The notes under the pieces: generated by a model
Seen by the model: the letters and a program-made list of their open reading frames with translations, nothing else
Database searches by the model: none
Told to the model about the DNA's origin: nothing
From: Anaerolineaceae bacterium
Lineage (GTDB): Bacteria > Chloroflexota > Anaerolineae > Aggregatilineales > Phototrophicaceae
Length of the DNA: 64,000 nucleotides
NCBI GenBank assembly: GCA_026708325.1
Contig: JAPOVC010000006.1
Coordinates: 62,001 to 126,000, forward strand
Direction: 5' to 3'
In this document: positions 33,707 to 42,114 of the stretch, piece after piece
How positions within the stretch are numbered: the first letter of the stretch is position 1
Layout: each line of letters starts with the position of its first letter
Program-made: the position numbers and the translations under genes

Positions 33707-34945
33707 ATGGCCGACGACATTTTCGAACTGGAGCTGACGACGATGGCCCACGGCGGCCGCGCCATGGGTCGCCATCAGGGGCGGGTGGTCTTCGTGCCTT
33801 ATGCCATCCCTGGTGAACGCATCGAGGCGCGCCTTACCGGCCGCAGCGGGCGCGTTGCTTTCGCCGAGGGCCTGCGCCTGCTGGAGGCCTCCGCCGACCG
33901 CGTCTGGCCGCAATGCCCGCACTTCGGCCCCGGCCGCTGCGGTCAGTGTCAGTGGCAGCACATCGACTATGCGGCCCAGCTCCTGCTGAAGCAGGACGTG
34001 CTGGCCGACCAGCTGGCGCGCATCGGCGGCCTTGACGACGTCGAGGTGTTGCCGACGATCCCCGCGCCGGCCACGCAGGGTTACCGTTGGGGTCTGACGC
34101 TGCGCGTGGACCGCGCCGGCCAGCCCGGTCTGCCGTCGGACCGGGCGGGTCAGGTCGTGTGGCCCGAAGAGTGCCACGTCGCCCATCCGGACCTGCTGGA
34201 TTTCCTGCCGAGGCTGGAGCTGGACATCGAGGGACTGCGCGAATTGCAACTGTTGCGCGGCAGCGACGGGGCGCTGATGTTGCTGCTGACGATGCGTAAC
34301 GACCGGGCACCGGAACTGCTCAGCGACCTGCCGGCCAGCGTCAACATGCTGCTCAAGGGCGGCGAGCCGGTCAACCTGATCGGCGCCTCGCATCTCCTGC
34401 GGGAGATTGCCGGACGTCGCTTTCGCGTCACCGCCGGCAGCAGCTTCCGCGCGCACGATGCTCTGCTGCCGCAGTTGGCGACCCTCGTGCGGGAGTGGCT
34501 GGCGCCGTCAAGGGGTGAACACGTCCTCGATCTCTACGCCGGCGTCGGCTTCTTCAGCGCATTCCTCGCCGAAGAGGCCGGACTGGTGACGCTGGTGGAA
34601 CGCTTTCCGCCCGCAGTCACCGACGCCGGGAGCAACCTCGAAGCCTTCGACAACATCGACCTGATTGAGGGCCGCGTGGAGGAGGTGCTGCCGGAACTGG
34701 AAACGCCGGTCGACGCCGCCCTGCTCGATCCACCGCGGGAAGGACTGTCGGCGGAGGCGGTCGACGCCCTGGCGGAATGCGGCGCCGCGCGTCTGGTGTA
34801 CGTCAGCGGCGACGCGGCCACTCTGGCGCGCGACGCCAGGCGCTTGCGCGCCAGGGGCTGGCGACTGCGCCAGGCGCAGCCCGTGGATCTCGAGCCGCTG
34901 ACCTGGCGCATTCACACGGTGGCCCTGCTGGAGCGCAGGGCCTGA
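33707..34945 (+). CDS. TrmA/RlmD-like SAM-dependent RNA methyltransferase, catalytic residues replaced
   Basis: A 412-aa protein. An N-terminal TRAM-like domain (~1-60) precedes a 4Fe-4S site with Cys70, Cys78, Cys81 and Cys156 spaced as in RlmD. The SAM-binding block LDLYAGVGFFS and the DPPREGL motif follow. The family nucleophile normally sits in VSCNPxTLARD; here the motif is VSGDAATLARD, with Gly368 (GGC) in place of Cys. The general-base Glu of the C-terminal HxET motif is His403 (RIHTVAL). RNA and SAM binding may persist, but m5U formation by the known mechanism should not. The ATG at 33707 is preferred; a very long upstream open frame is antisense to leuS. Confidence 0.85.
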   Translation: MADDIFELELTTMAHGGRAMGRHQGRVVFVPYAIPGERIEARLTGRSGRVAFAEGLRLLEASADRVWPQCPHFGPGRCGQCQWQHIDYAAQLLLKQDVLADQLARIGGLDDVEVLPTIPAPATQGYRWGLTLRVDRAGQPGLPSDRAGQVVWPEECHVAHPDLLDFLPRLELDIEGLRELQLLRGSDGALMLLLTMRNDRAPELLSDLPASVNMLLKGGEPVNLIGASHLLREIAGRRFRVTAGSSFRAHDALLPQLATLVREWLAPSRGEHVLDLYAGVGFFSAFLAEEAGLVTLVERFPPAVTDAGSNLEAFDNIDLIEGRVEEVLPELETPVDAALLDPPREGLSAEAVDALAECGAARLVYVSGDAATLARDARRLRARGWRLRQAQPVDLEPLTWRIHTVALLERRA

Positions 34946-34956
34946 GTTGAAATGCC

Positions 34957-36069
34957 TTACATGCTGTCGTGAATCATCCCGATGAGGACGGGGGTACCCG
35001 GCCGCGGGTCGAAGCCTTCGGCATTGCAATCGCTTTCGAGCGTGACCACGAAGGCGTCGAAGGGCCCGAAGTTGTAGCCCGGAATGCGATAGCTGGCGCC
35101 AAGCGTGCCGTCGCCCACGTCGGCGGCGACCCCCGTGCTGAGCGCGTAGGGCGCGGCCTCAACCGCCGCGTTCAGGCCGACCATCTCGATGTCGCCGAAA
35201 GGCGGGCCGTAGGCCTCGTCCGAGTCACTGGAGTTGGACTCACCAGGGCCGCCGAAGAGACCGGCATCCACCACCCAGCCTTCCAGCACCAGACAACCTT
35301 CCGGCCCGGCGCTGCCATTGAGGTTGATGCTGAAGTCGATCGCGCTGCTCCCGTCGCTGTACAGCGTAGCCACGCCGCTGGCGGCCTCAAGGTTGGCGTT
35401 GGCGGCCAGGGGCGTGGGGCCCAGGATGATATGGATCGGGTCGCGCAGGGCCGGCATCTCCGCCGGGCCGACCATGGCGAAGACCTCCCCGAAGGCCTCG
35501 CTCAGTTCGGCGTTGTCTTCGCGCATGCCGGCGCTGAAGAAGGGCGCGCCCGGGCGCGGGTCCCAGTTGTGGCCGGCGTTGCCATCCGATTCAGCGGTGA
35601 TGACGACGGCGTCGTAGGGGCTGAAGTTGTAATTGGGAATGTGAAAATCGAGGCTCCAGTTGCCGGCGGTGTCCAACTGTATGACACCCGTGCTGAGCGC
35701 GTAGGGCGCAGCGCTGACGAGGACGTCCATGGCCAGATTGCCAAAAGGCGGCCCGTAACCCTGGTCAGCGACGCTGGCGTTGTAGCCGGTGCCGGCGAAA
35801 CGGCCCAGGTCCACGACCCATCCCTCCAGCACCACGCCTTCGGGCAGTTCCGTGCCGTTGGGGTGGAGATTAATGAAAATGCTGCCCCGGGAACTGTCGA
35901 AGGTCGCGTTGCCGGTGACGCCTCCCAGGCCGGCCTGTTCAGCGAATGGGGTCGCGCTGAAGGCCGACACCACGGGGGCCGCGGCCTCGACGTGTTCATG
36001 CGCGCCGGCGCTGCCCGCCAGGGTCACCAGTAGCGCGGCAGCGAACAGAAAGACCACTGAATGTTTCAT
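34957..36069 (-). CDS. Secreted two-repeat protein (paralogue A), RskA-C-like fold suspected
   Basis: A 370-aa protein with a signal peptide (cut near residue 23, after AGSAGA). The mature part is two copies of a ~160-residue domain. Each ends with a YNFxPYDA/FDA block followed by VVITAES or VVTLES and a DPRPGxP motif, and each contains GWVVDxGxF and APYALSTGV. The VTLE...PxPG ending recalls the extracellular domain of RskA-type anti-sigma factors, which is inference only. There is no membrane anchor. ATG 36069 follows GGGAGAG. Paralogue B lies just upstream on the same strand. Confidence 0.75.
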   Translation of the reverse strand: MKHSVVFLFAAALLVTLAGSAGAHEHVEAAAPVVSAFSATPFAEQAGLGGVTGNATFDSSRGSIFINLHPNGTELPEGVVLEGWVVDLGRFAGTGYNASVADQGYGPPFGNLAMDVLVSAAPYALSTGVIQLDTAGNWSLDFHIPNYNFSPYDAVVITAESDGNAGHNWDPRPGAPFFSAGMREDNAELSEAFGEVFAMVGPAEMPALRDPIHIILGPTPLAANANLEAASGVATLYSDGSSAIDFSINLNGSAGPEGCLVLEGWVVDAGLFGGPGESNSSDSDEAYGPPFGDIEMVGLNAAVEAAPYALSTGVAADVGDGTLGASYRIPGYNFGPFDAFVVTLESDCNAEGFDPRPGTPVLIGMIHDSM

Positions 36070-36241
36070 TTCACTCTCCCGTCGATTCGGATAAACGATG
36101 CCCCCCTTCGCCATTCAGACTTCATGGGATGCGCAGTTCTTACAGGCCTCCATCCTTGTAGCCCGGAAAATCTCGCTGCACCCTGGTGTCGGGTGCCGGC
36201 AGTCGCAGCCCGTCGAGCCGGGGCTGCCGGCCAGGCGCAAC

Positions 36242-36271
36242 AAAAAGGCCCTGCCGGCGCGCAGCAGGGCC
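36242..36271 (-). terminator. Rho-independent terminator of paralogue B
   Basis: On the minus strand an 8-bp perfect stem GGCCCTGC/GCAGGGCC (36271-36264 with 36254-36247) and a 9-nt loop are followed directly by TTTTT (36246-36242). It lies 17 nt after the stop codon of the 36288 gene, so paralogues A and B are probably separate transcripts. Confidence 0.8.
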
Positions 36272-36287
36272 TGGAAGGGCGTTGCGG

Positions 36288-37418
36288 CTAGTGGTCGTGG
36301 GCGTCGCGTTCGATCATGCCAATCAGCACCGGCGTGCCGGGGCGCGGATCGAAGCCACGGTCGGTACAGTCACTCTCCAGCGTGACGACGAAGGCGTCGT
36401 AGGGATCGAAGTTGTAACCGGGAATCTCGTAGCCGGCGCCCAGCATGCTCTCCCCCATGGGAGCGGCGACACCTGTGCTGAGCGCGTAGGGCGCGGCCTC
36501 AACCGCGGCGTTCAGGCCGACCATCTCGATATCGCCGAAGGGCGGGCCATGCGCCTCGTCGGAGTCGCTGGAGTTCGAAACGCCCGGGCCGCCGAATAGG
36601 CCGGCATCCACGACCCAGCCTTCCAGAACGAGGCAGCCTTCAGGTCCGGGGCTGCCGTTGAGGTCGATGAAGAAGTCGATGCCGGCGTGGTCGGCGTGGA
36701 AGACAGCGACGCCGCTGGCCAGTTCGAGGCCGGCGTTGGCCGCCAGCGGGGTGGGGGCCAGCTCGACCTCAAAGTGCCCGTGGTCCGGGTCCAGCATGCC
36801 GGCATCTGCCGGCCCGACCATACCGAAGACTTCCATGGGGACCACGGCCAGCTCGGCGTTGTCCTCGCGCATACCGGCGCTGAAGAAGGGCGCGCCCGGT
36901 CGCGGGTCCCAGTCGCCGGCATTGCCGTCCGACTCCGCCGTGATGACGACGACGTCATAGGGGCTGAAGTTGTAGTTGGGGATGTGGAAATCGAGGCTCC
37001 AGTTGCCTTCGGTGTCCAGCTGTAGCACGCCGGTGCTGAGTGCGTAGGGCGCGGCGCTGACGAGCACGTCCATGGCCAGGTCGCCAAAGGGCGGCCCGTA
37101 AGTCTGGTCCGCCACGCTGGCGTTGTAGCCGGAACCGGCGAAACGGCCGACGTCGACAACCCAGCCTTCCAGCACGGTGCCCTCAGGCAGGCTGGCGCCG
37201 TCCGGGCTCAGGTTGATGAAGAGCCTGGCGCCGTCGCTGTCGAAGAATGCGAAGCCCTTGACCTCGCCGAGGCCGGCCTCTTCGGCGAATTGTGTCGCCG
37301 TGAAGGCCGAAATGTGGGTTGCCCCGCTCACGGGTTCCTCGTCCTCGCCATGGGCAAGGGCCTCGCCGGCAAGGGCGAGCAGCAGGGCGATCAGCAGAAC
37401 TGGCGCTAAACTCTTCAT
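36288..37418 (-). CDS. Secreted two-repeat protein (paralogue B)
   Basis: A 376-aa paralogue of the 34957 gene with the same signal peptide type (cut after GEALA) and the same two-domain plan. The central block APYALSTGV, the GNWSLDFHIPNYNFSPYD stretch and the DPRPGAPFFSAGM ending are nearly identical between the two proteins. The linker after domain 1 differs (His/Asp-rich here). The start ATG at 37418 follows GGGAGAG; longer N-terminal extensions lack a ribosome site. Extracellular, function unknown. Confidence 0.75.
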   Translation of the reverse strand: MKSLAPVLLIALLLALAGEALAHGEDEEPVSGATHISAFTATQFAEEAGLGEVKGFAFFDSDGARLFINLSPDGASLPEGTVLEGWVVDVGRFAGSGYNASVADQTYGPPFGDLAMDVLVSAAPYALSTGVLQLDTEGNWSLDFHIPNYNFSPYDVVVITAESDGNAGDWDPRPGAPFFSAGMREDNAELAVVPMEVFGMVGPADAGMLDPDHGHFEVELAPTPLAANAGLELASGVAVFHADHAGIDFFIDLNGSPGPEGCLVLEGWVVDAGLFGGPGVSNSSDSDEAHGPPFGDIEMVGLNAAVEAAPYALSTGVAAPMGESMLGAGYEIPGYNFDPYDAFVVTLESDCTDRGFDPRPGTPVLIGMIERDAHDH

Positions 37419-37588
37419 GTTTCTCTCCCCTCTCTGGTGCGGCGACTTCGGGACGCCGCCATGTCGTTGACTGGTGTTCGGGTCTGGCCCACGCGGCAAC
37501 GACACACTTTCTTACTCAACTGTCCCTGTTGTGTCAGGTCCCTTGCTGGCATAATGCCACCCGGGTCTAGTCAATTGCAAGAGGGCCA

Positions 37589-38551
37589 ATGGACGCGGAC
37601 GACAGGTTGAAAGTCTACATCACGGGCGCGACCACGGCGCCGGGTCTGGCGACCATGCGCGGTTTTGTCGCGCACGATCACGAGGTGGCCGGTAACGCCG
37701 CCACCCTGGCCGAGGCGCAGCGTTTGCGCGCCGTGGGCGGTCTGCCGGTCTACATTGACGAGCACAACGCGGTCGACCTTGCCGGCGCCCTGCGGATGAC
37801 CGGGGCAAGGGTGATCGTTCATGCCGCGCCCCTGGCCGCCAACTGTCTGTTGCCCGATTCCGGCCAGTTGGCGTCGGCGACGGCCAGCCTGACGAGCGGC
37901 ACGGATGCGTTGCTGGCCGCGGCAGCGCAGATTGAGGACCCCTTCATCGTCCTCTACAGTTACGCCTCGCTGTATGGCGACACGCAGGGAGAAGCCGTCG
38001 GCGAGGCGCAGGAAACGACCGGCGGCGGCGCACTCCATGAGGCGGCCCTCGCGGCGGAGCGCAAGATGCTTGAGTCGGGCGTCCCGGTCTGCATTTTGCG
38101 GGCGGGCCTGCTTTACGGGCCGGAGAGCGAGAGCCTCGCGGCCTTGCGCGCGTCCCTGCTGAAAGGCGCCGGCCTGCCACCCGGCATCGGGGAGGGCCTG
38201 GCCAGCTGGCTGCATTTCGAGGACTTGGCGCTGGCAGCCGTGCTGGGCGCGGAAAAGGGGCATGCGGGGGTAATCTTCAACGTCGCGGACGACCAGCCCG
38301 CGACCCGCCGCGATTTTCTCGAACACTTCGCGCAGCGCATGGGCCTGACCAGCCCGAAAATGGGTCGCCCGGTCGCCATGCTGCGCCGCCTGCCCTTCCT
38401 CAACCGGGCTGGCCGGCCGCCGACCGCTTCATTCGCCGTGAACTGCGACGCGATACACGCGGCGCTTGGCTGGTGGCCGCAATATGTCGGGCATGAGAGC
38501 GGCCTGGAGCAGACCCTGCTCACCTGGCGCGCGGCCGCCGCCCGTGGTTGA
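37589..38551 (+). CDS. Atypical NAD(P)-binding SDR/epimerase-like protein
   Basis: A 320-aa extended-SDR fold. The nucleotide motif is GATTAPG (usual GxxGxxG with the middle Gly replaced by Thr). Blocks ILRAGLLYGP, WLHFEDLALA and IFNVADDQPATRRDF match NAD-dependent epimerases. The catalytic Tyr-x3-Lys is not where expected: the aligned helix reads LHEAALAAERK, so the Tyr seems absent. It may be a non-catalytic sugar-nucleotide or NAD-binding protein. It starts a run of five same-strand genes with 0-4 nt spacing or overlap. Confidence 0.7.
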   Translation: MDADDRLKVYITGATTAPGLATMRGFVAHDHEVAGNAATLAEAQRLRAVGGLPVYIDEHNAVDLAGALRMTGARVIVHAAPLAANCLLPDSGQLASATASLTSGTDALLAAAAQIEDPFIVLYSYASLYGDTQGEAVGEAQETTGGGALHEAALAAERKMLESGVPVCILRAGLLYGPESESLAALRASLLKGAGLPPGIGEGLASWLHFEDLALAAVLGAEKGHAGVIFNVADDQPATRRDFLEHFAQRMGLTSPKMGRPVAMLRRLPFLNRAGRPPTASFAVNCDAIHAALGWWPQYVGHESGLEQTLLTWRAAAARG

Positions 38552-38552
38552 C

Positions 38553-39380
38553 ATGCTGCGGGCCGTCCTCTTCGACCTTGACGACACCCTGATTGACTGG
38601 AGCGGTTGGGGCGGGAACTACAACGCCCGCAATCGTGAACATATCGAGGCCGTGCTGGCCTCCCTGCCCGCCAATGGTCGGCAGCCACCCTTTCTGGACC
38701 TGAACCAGCGGCAGCTCGAATCGCTGCTGCAAGAGTTGCCCCACGACGGCTGGCAGGAGCCGGACCTGGATGAAATGGAGCAGGACTACATCCGGCGTAC
38801 GGAGCGCGCCTGGGCCGTCGGACGTGGCAACCTGCGGGCGCCGCACCTTGGCGACATTCTGGTGGACACTCTGGCGGCGGCGGGCGTGCCGGACTCGTTA
38901 TTGCAACGGGACGCGCTGCTGCAGGCCGTGCCCTGGGGGATGTACCCGGGCGTGGTGTGCTTTCCGGACGCGCCACCGGTGCTGGAGTTGCTGCGCGGGC
39001 GCGGCATCCGCCTCGGCCTGGTCACCAACGCCCATCAACCGATGCGCCTGCGCGACCGGGAACTGGAAGCCTGCGGCCTGCTGGACTACATGCCCGACTG
39101 TCGCCTTTCCGCCGCCGACGTGGGCTGGCTGAAACCGCACCCGCGCATTTTCCGCAGGGCGCTGGAACTGCTGCAGGTTGAGCCGCAGGAGACCGTCTTC
39201 GTGGGCGACAACCCCGTGGCGGATATCGCCGGAGCGCAGAACGTGGGCATGCGGGGCGTTTTGCGCAGCGGCCGCCAGGACAGGGCCATGCTGGCCGGTT
39301 TGATCGAGCCGGACAGTCGCCTTCAGTCGCTGGCGGAGTTGCCCGCCATTCTGGACGACTGGTACCCGGGCTGGCGCTGA
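38553..39380 (+). CDS. HAD-superfamily hydrolase (tandem copy 1)
   Basis: A 275-aa HAD phosphatase. Motif I is FDLDDT, motif II VTNAH, motif III a Lys in WLKPHP and motif IV GDNPVADI. The C1 cap region is long (~20-120), so small phosphorylated substrates are likely. ATG 38553 lies 1 nt after the previous stop. It and the next gene are paralogues sharing the LSAADVG, VGDNPVADI and DDWYPGWR blocks. Substrate unknown. Confidence 0.85.
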   Translation: MLRAVLFDLDDTLIDWSGWGGNYNARNREHIEAVLASLPANGRQPPFLDLNQRQLESLLQELPHDGWQEPDLDEMEQDYIRRTERAWAVGRGNLRAPHLGDILVDTLAAAGVPDSLLQRDALLQAVPWGMYPGVVCFPDAPPVLELLRGRGIRLGLVTNAHQPMRLRDRELEACGLLDYMPDCRLSAADVGWLKPHPRIFRRALELLQVEPQETVFVGDNPVADIAGAQNVGMRGVLRSGRQDRAMLAGLIEPDSRLQSLAELPAILDDWYPGWR

Positions 39381-40159
39381 TGCGCGACAGGTCCGCTTCT
39401 CTCAGGGCCGTCATTTTCGACCTCGATGGCACATTGATCGACTGGGGCCAGGGCAGGGACGAGAAGAGGCGGGCGCTGTTCATCCGCGACGTGCTGCAGG
39501 GCATGCTGCAGACCCTGGAGCGGGCGGGACTGTCCCCTCCTCCCCTGGAAGAAGTGGTCAGAGAATACACCACGCGCCTGTCGCAGGGCTGGGAAGAGGA
39601 CCTGTTTGACCTGCGTCCGCCGCATCTGGGTGAGATCCTGGAAGCCACGCTGGCGGCGACGGGCATGGACGGCGACCGGCCGGACCGGCAGACCCTGCTG
39701 GAGGCCTTTCCCTGGAAGGCGGTGCCGGGCGTGACCTGCTTCCCGGACGCGCCTGGCGCCCTGCGTACCTTGCTCAACCATGGCATCAAGACCGGCCTTG
39801 TCACCAATTCGTCGCATCCGATGTGGTTGCGGGACCGCGAACTTGAGGCCTTCGGCCTGCTGCAGCTCCTCCCGCACTGTCGCCTTTCCGCCGCCGACGT
39901 GGGGCGGCTGAAGCCACATCCACAAATCTTCCGGGCGGCGCTGGAGCGCCTGGGCGTTGCGCCTCATGAGGCCGTTTTCGTGGGCGACAACCCGGTGGCC
40001 GACATCTCGGGGGCGCAAAACGCGGGCATGCGCGCGGTGTTGCGCCGTGGCCGCAATGACACAGCCGAACTGGCGAGGCTGATCGAGCCGGACCACAGGC
40101 TGGATTCGCTGGAGGAGTTGCCGGCAGTGCTCGACGACTGGTACCCGGGCTGGCGCTGA
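39380..40159 (+). CDS. HAD-superfamily hydrolase (tandem copy 2)
   Basis: A 259-aa paralogue of the preceding gene with motifs FDLDGT, VTNSS, RLKPHP and GDNPVADI. TGATG overlap by 1 nt with the upstream gene and likewise with the downstream gene. The two copies diverge most in the cap (residues ~20-110), so they probably act on different substrates. Confidence 0.85.
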   Translation: MRDRSASLRAVIFDLDGTLIDWGQGRDEKRRALFIRDVLQGMLQTLERAGLSPPPLEEVVREYTTRLSQGWEEDLFDLRPPHLGEILEATLAATGMDGDRPDRQTLLEAFPWKAVPGVTCFPDAPGALRTLLNHGIKTGLVTNSSHPMWLRDRELEAFGLLQLLPHCRLSAADVGRLKPHPQIFRAALERLGVAPHEAVFVGDNPVADISGAQNAGMRAVLRRGRNDTAELARLIEPDHRLDSLEELPAVLDDWYPGWR

Positions 40160-40707
40160 TGGAGCCCGTCGCGGCGCGCGGCCGCAACCTAGTGCTGAGC
40201 GGCTACATCGGCCCGCAACAGGCGACCATTGGACGGCGGGTCGCCGAAGCGCTGGGCCGACCCTACATCGACATCGACACCCGCGTTGAAGAGCGCAACG
40301 ATCTCACCAGCGACGAAATCCGCACGCGCTTCGGTGAGGCGCGGTTGAAGACCCTGGAAGACGAGGTCATGGAAGAAGCCCTGCTGCAGCGCGAGGCCGT
40401 GATTCGCGTCAGCGGCTATCGTCTGGCGCAGGGCGACTGGTTGCAGCGCTTCCGGGACACGGGCCTGGTCATCTGCCTGGTGGCCAGCATCGACGCCGTG
40501 CTGCACAGCCTGCACCAGGCGCTGGGGGCGCGCTTTCATGACCCGGATGAACGGGCGCTGGTGCTGGGCCAGTTGCAACGGGAGTGGGGCTTGCGCGGAC
40601 GAGCGGGTACCATTGAACTGGATACCAGCGACCTTGAACTCAACGCCGTGGTGGCGAGGGTGCTGCGGCTGCGACAGCAGGCATTGGCGCGGGGGGAACA
40701 GGGATGA
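40159..40707 (+). CDS. Shikimate-kinase-like protein lacking the P-loop lysine
   Basis: A 182-aa protein whose first ~110 residues follow the shikimate kinase layout: hydrophobic strand, P-loop position, PYIDIDTRVEER, then RFGEARLKTLEDEV and VIRVSGYRL. The P-loop, usually GxxGxGKS/T, reads GYIGPQQATIG, with no Lys, and the GGG shikimate-binding loop is SGYRL. The fold is recognisable but ATP hydrolysis is unlikely. It is translated within the five-gene run; the true shikimate kinase must be elsewhere. Confidence 0.65.
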   Translation: MEPVAARGRNLVLSGYIGPQQATIGRRVAEALGRPYIDIDTRVEERNDLTSDEIRTRFGEARLKTLEDEVMEEALLQREAVIRVSGYRLAQGDWLQRFRDTGLVICLVASIDAVLHSLHQALGARFHDPDERALVLGQLQREWGLRGRAGTIELDTSDLELNAVVARVLRLRQQALARGEQG

Positions 40708-41522
40708 ATGACGTGGTAGCGATCAGCATCGCCCAGATGAACATCGTTGCGGGCGATCCGGGGGCCAATCTGGCGCAACTGGAGCGGATGGTGGCCGACG
40801 CCGCCGGACGCGGCGCGCAATTGCTGGTTTGCCCGGAGTTGTGGTCGACCGGCTACGTGCTGGACCGGGCGCGGGAACTGGCCAGCGTGGCCGGTGAAGG
40901 GATGTTCGCCGAGGTGGCGGCGCTGGCGCGGCGCTATCGCATTCACATCCTCGGTTCCCTGCTGGAGCGCGATGGCGACGCCGTATACAACAGCGCCGCC
41001 TGCTATACGGACGAAGGCGAACTGACCGGCCTGTATCGCAAGATCCACCTCTTTCGTCTCTTCGACGAGGATGTCTGGCTGGGCCCGGGTGAAGCGCCGC
41101 TCTGTCTGGAGCTGCCCTGGGGCGCGACCGGCGTGGCGATTTGCTACGACCTGCGCTTCCCGGAGTTGTTTCGCGGCTACGCTGTGGAAGGCGCGCGACT
41201 TGTCGTGCTGCCGGCCGAGTGGCCCATGGCGCGGGTCGGGCACTGGCGTACGCTGTTGCAGGCGCGCGCCATCGAAAACCAGTGCGTCGTGGTGGCCTGC
41301 AACGCCGCCGGCGTGACGGGCGATCTGGTCGTCGGCGGCCATTCCATGATCATCGACGCTTGGGGCAGCATTCTGGCCGAGGGCGGGGCAGGGCCGCAAT
41401 TGCTAAGCGCCACGGTTGATCTGACGCAGGTCGACGAGGTGCGGCAGCGCATCCCGGTCTTCCAGGACCGCCGGCCCGATATCTACCAGCGGCAGGCGGA
41501 CGCGACGCCGATGGCCCGCTGA
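40704..41522 (+). CDS. Carbon-nitrogen hydrolase (nitrilase superfamily, omega-amidase-like)
   Basis: A 272-aa enzyme with the Glu-Lys-Cys triad visible as CPELW (Glu45), YRKIHLF (Lys113) and AICYDLRFPELFR (Cys147). Members hydrolyse amides such as alpha-ketoglutaramate or deaminated glutathione. The ATG overlaps the preceding stop (ATGA). It is the last gene of the run and converges on pncC. Confidence 0.85.
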   Translation: MNDVVAISIAQMNIVAGDPGANLAQLERMVADAAGRGAQLLVCPELWSTGYVLDRARELASVAGEGMFAEVAALARRYRIHILGSLLERDGDAVYNSAACYTDEGELTGLYRKIHLFRLFDEDVWLGPGEAPLCLELPWGATGVAICYDLRFPELFRGYAVEGARLVVLPAEWPMARVGHWRTLLQARAIENQCVVVACNAAGVTGDLVVGGHSMIIDAWGSILAEGGAGPQLLSATVDLTQVDEVRQRIPVFQDRRPDIYQRQADATPMAR

Positions 41523-41550
41523 AAACGGCCCGCCACTGGCTGGCTGGTGC

Positions 41551-42048
41551 TCAATTCTTCAGATAGTTGAGTACCATGGCGAGCGCGGCGTCGGCGCTGG
41601 CGCGCTTGACCTCCAGGCGGTCCCCGTCGTGGAGGTGCCGCTCACTGAGCAGCTGGCCGTCCGGCATGGCCAGCGCCATCCAGGTCAATCCAACCGGTTT
41701 CTCCGCCGTGCCACCGCCCGGCCCGGCGATGCCGGTGATGCTGATGGCGAGGTCCGTACCCAGCAAACGGCGGGCGCCCAGCGCCATCTCGCGCGCCGTC
41801 TCCTCGCTGACGGCGCCATGCTTCAGCAGGGTGGTCTCCCGCACCTTGAGGAGGCCCTGCTTGACCGAGTTGTCGTAGGCCACCACGCCGCCCATCACCC
41901 AAGCCGAACTGCCGGGCACGTTGGTCAGACGGTGGAGGACCAGGCCGCCGGTGCAGGATTCAGCCGTGCTGATGGTCTGGCCGCGCAGGCGCAGGGCCTC
42001 GCCCAGAAGATTCTCGGGTGCGCTGGCGGGGTTGGTCGCCGCCGTCAT
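41551..42048 (-). CDS. pncC: Nicotinamide-nucleotide amidase (CinA C-terminal domain)
   Basis: A 165-aa stand-alone CinA-C domain with ISTAESCTGGL, VVAYDNSVKQGLL, GAVSEETA and ITGIAGPGGG, the complete family signature. It deamidates NMN to nicotinate mononucleotide in NAD recycling. It is the last gene after rpsB-tsf-pyrH on the minus strand, 66 nt beyond pyrH. Confidence 0.92.
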   Translation of the reverse strand: MTAATNPASAPENLLGEALRLRGQTISTAESCTGGLVLHRLTNVPGSSAWVMGGVVAYDNSVKQGLLKVRETTLLKHGAVSEETAREMALGARRLLGTDLAISITGIAGPGGGTAEKPVGLTWMALAMPDGQLLSERHLHDGDRLEVKRASADAALAMVLNYLKN

Positions 42049-42114
42049 GCGAGCGGGGATCTCCCTTTCCTGTCCGCCTGCCGGCGCGGCGACCGGATCA
42101 TGGCATTCGGGCGA

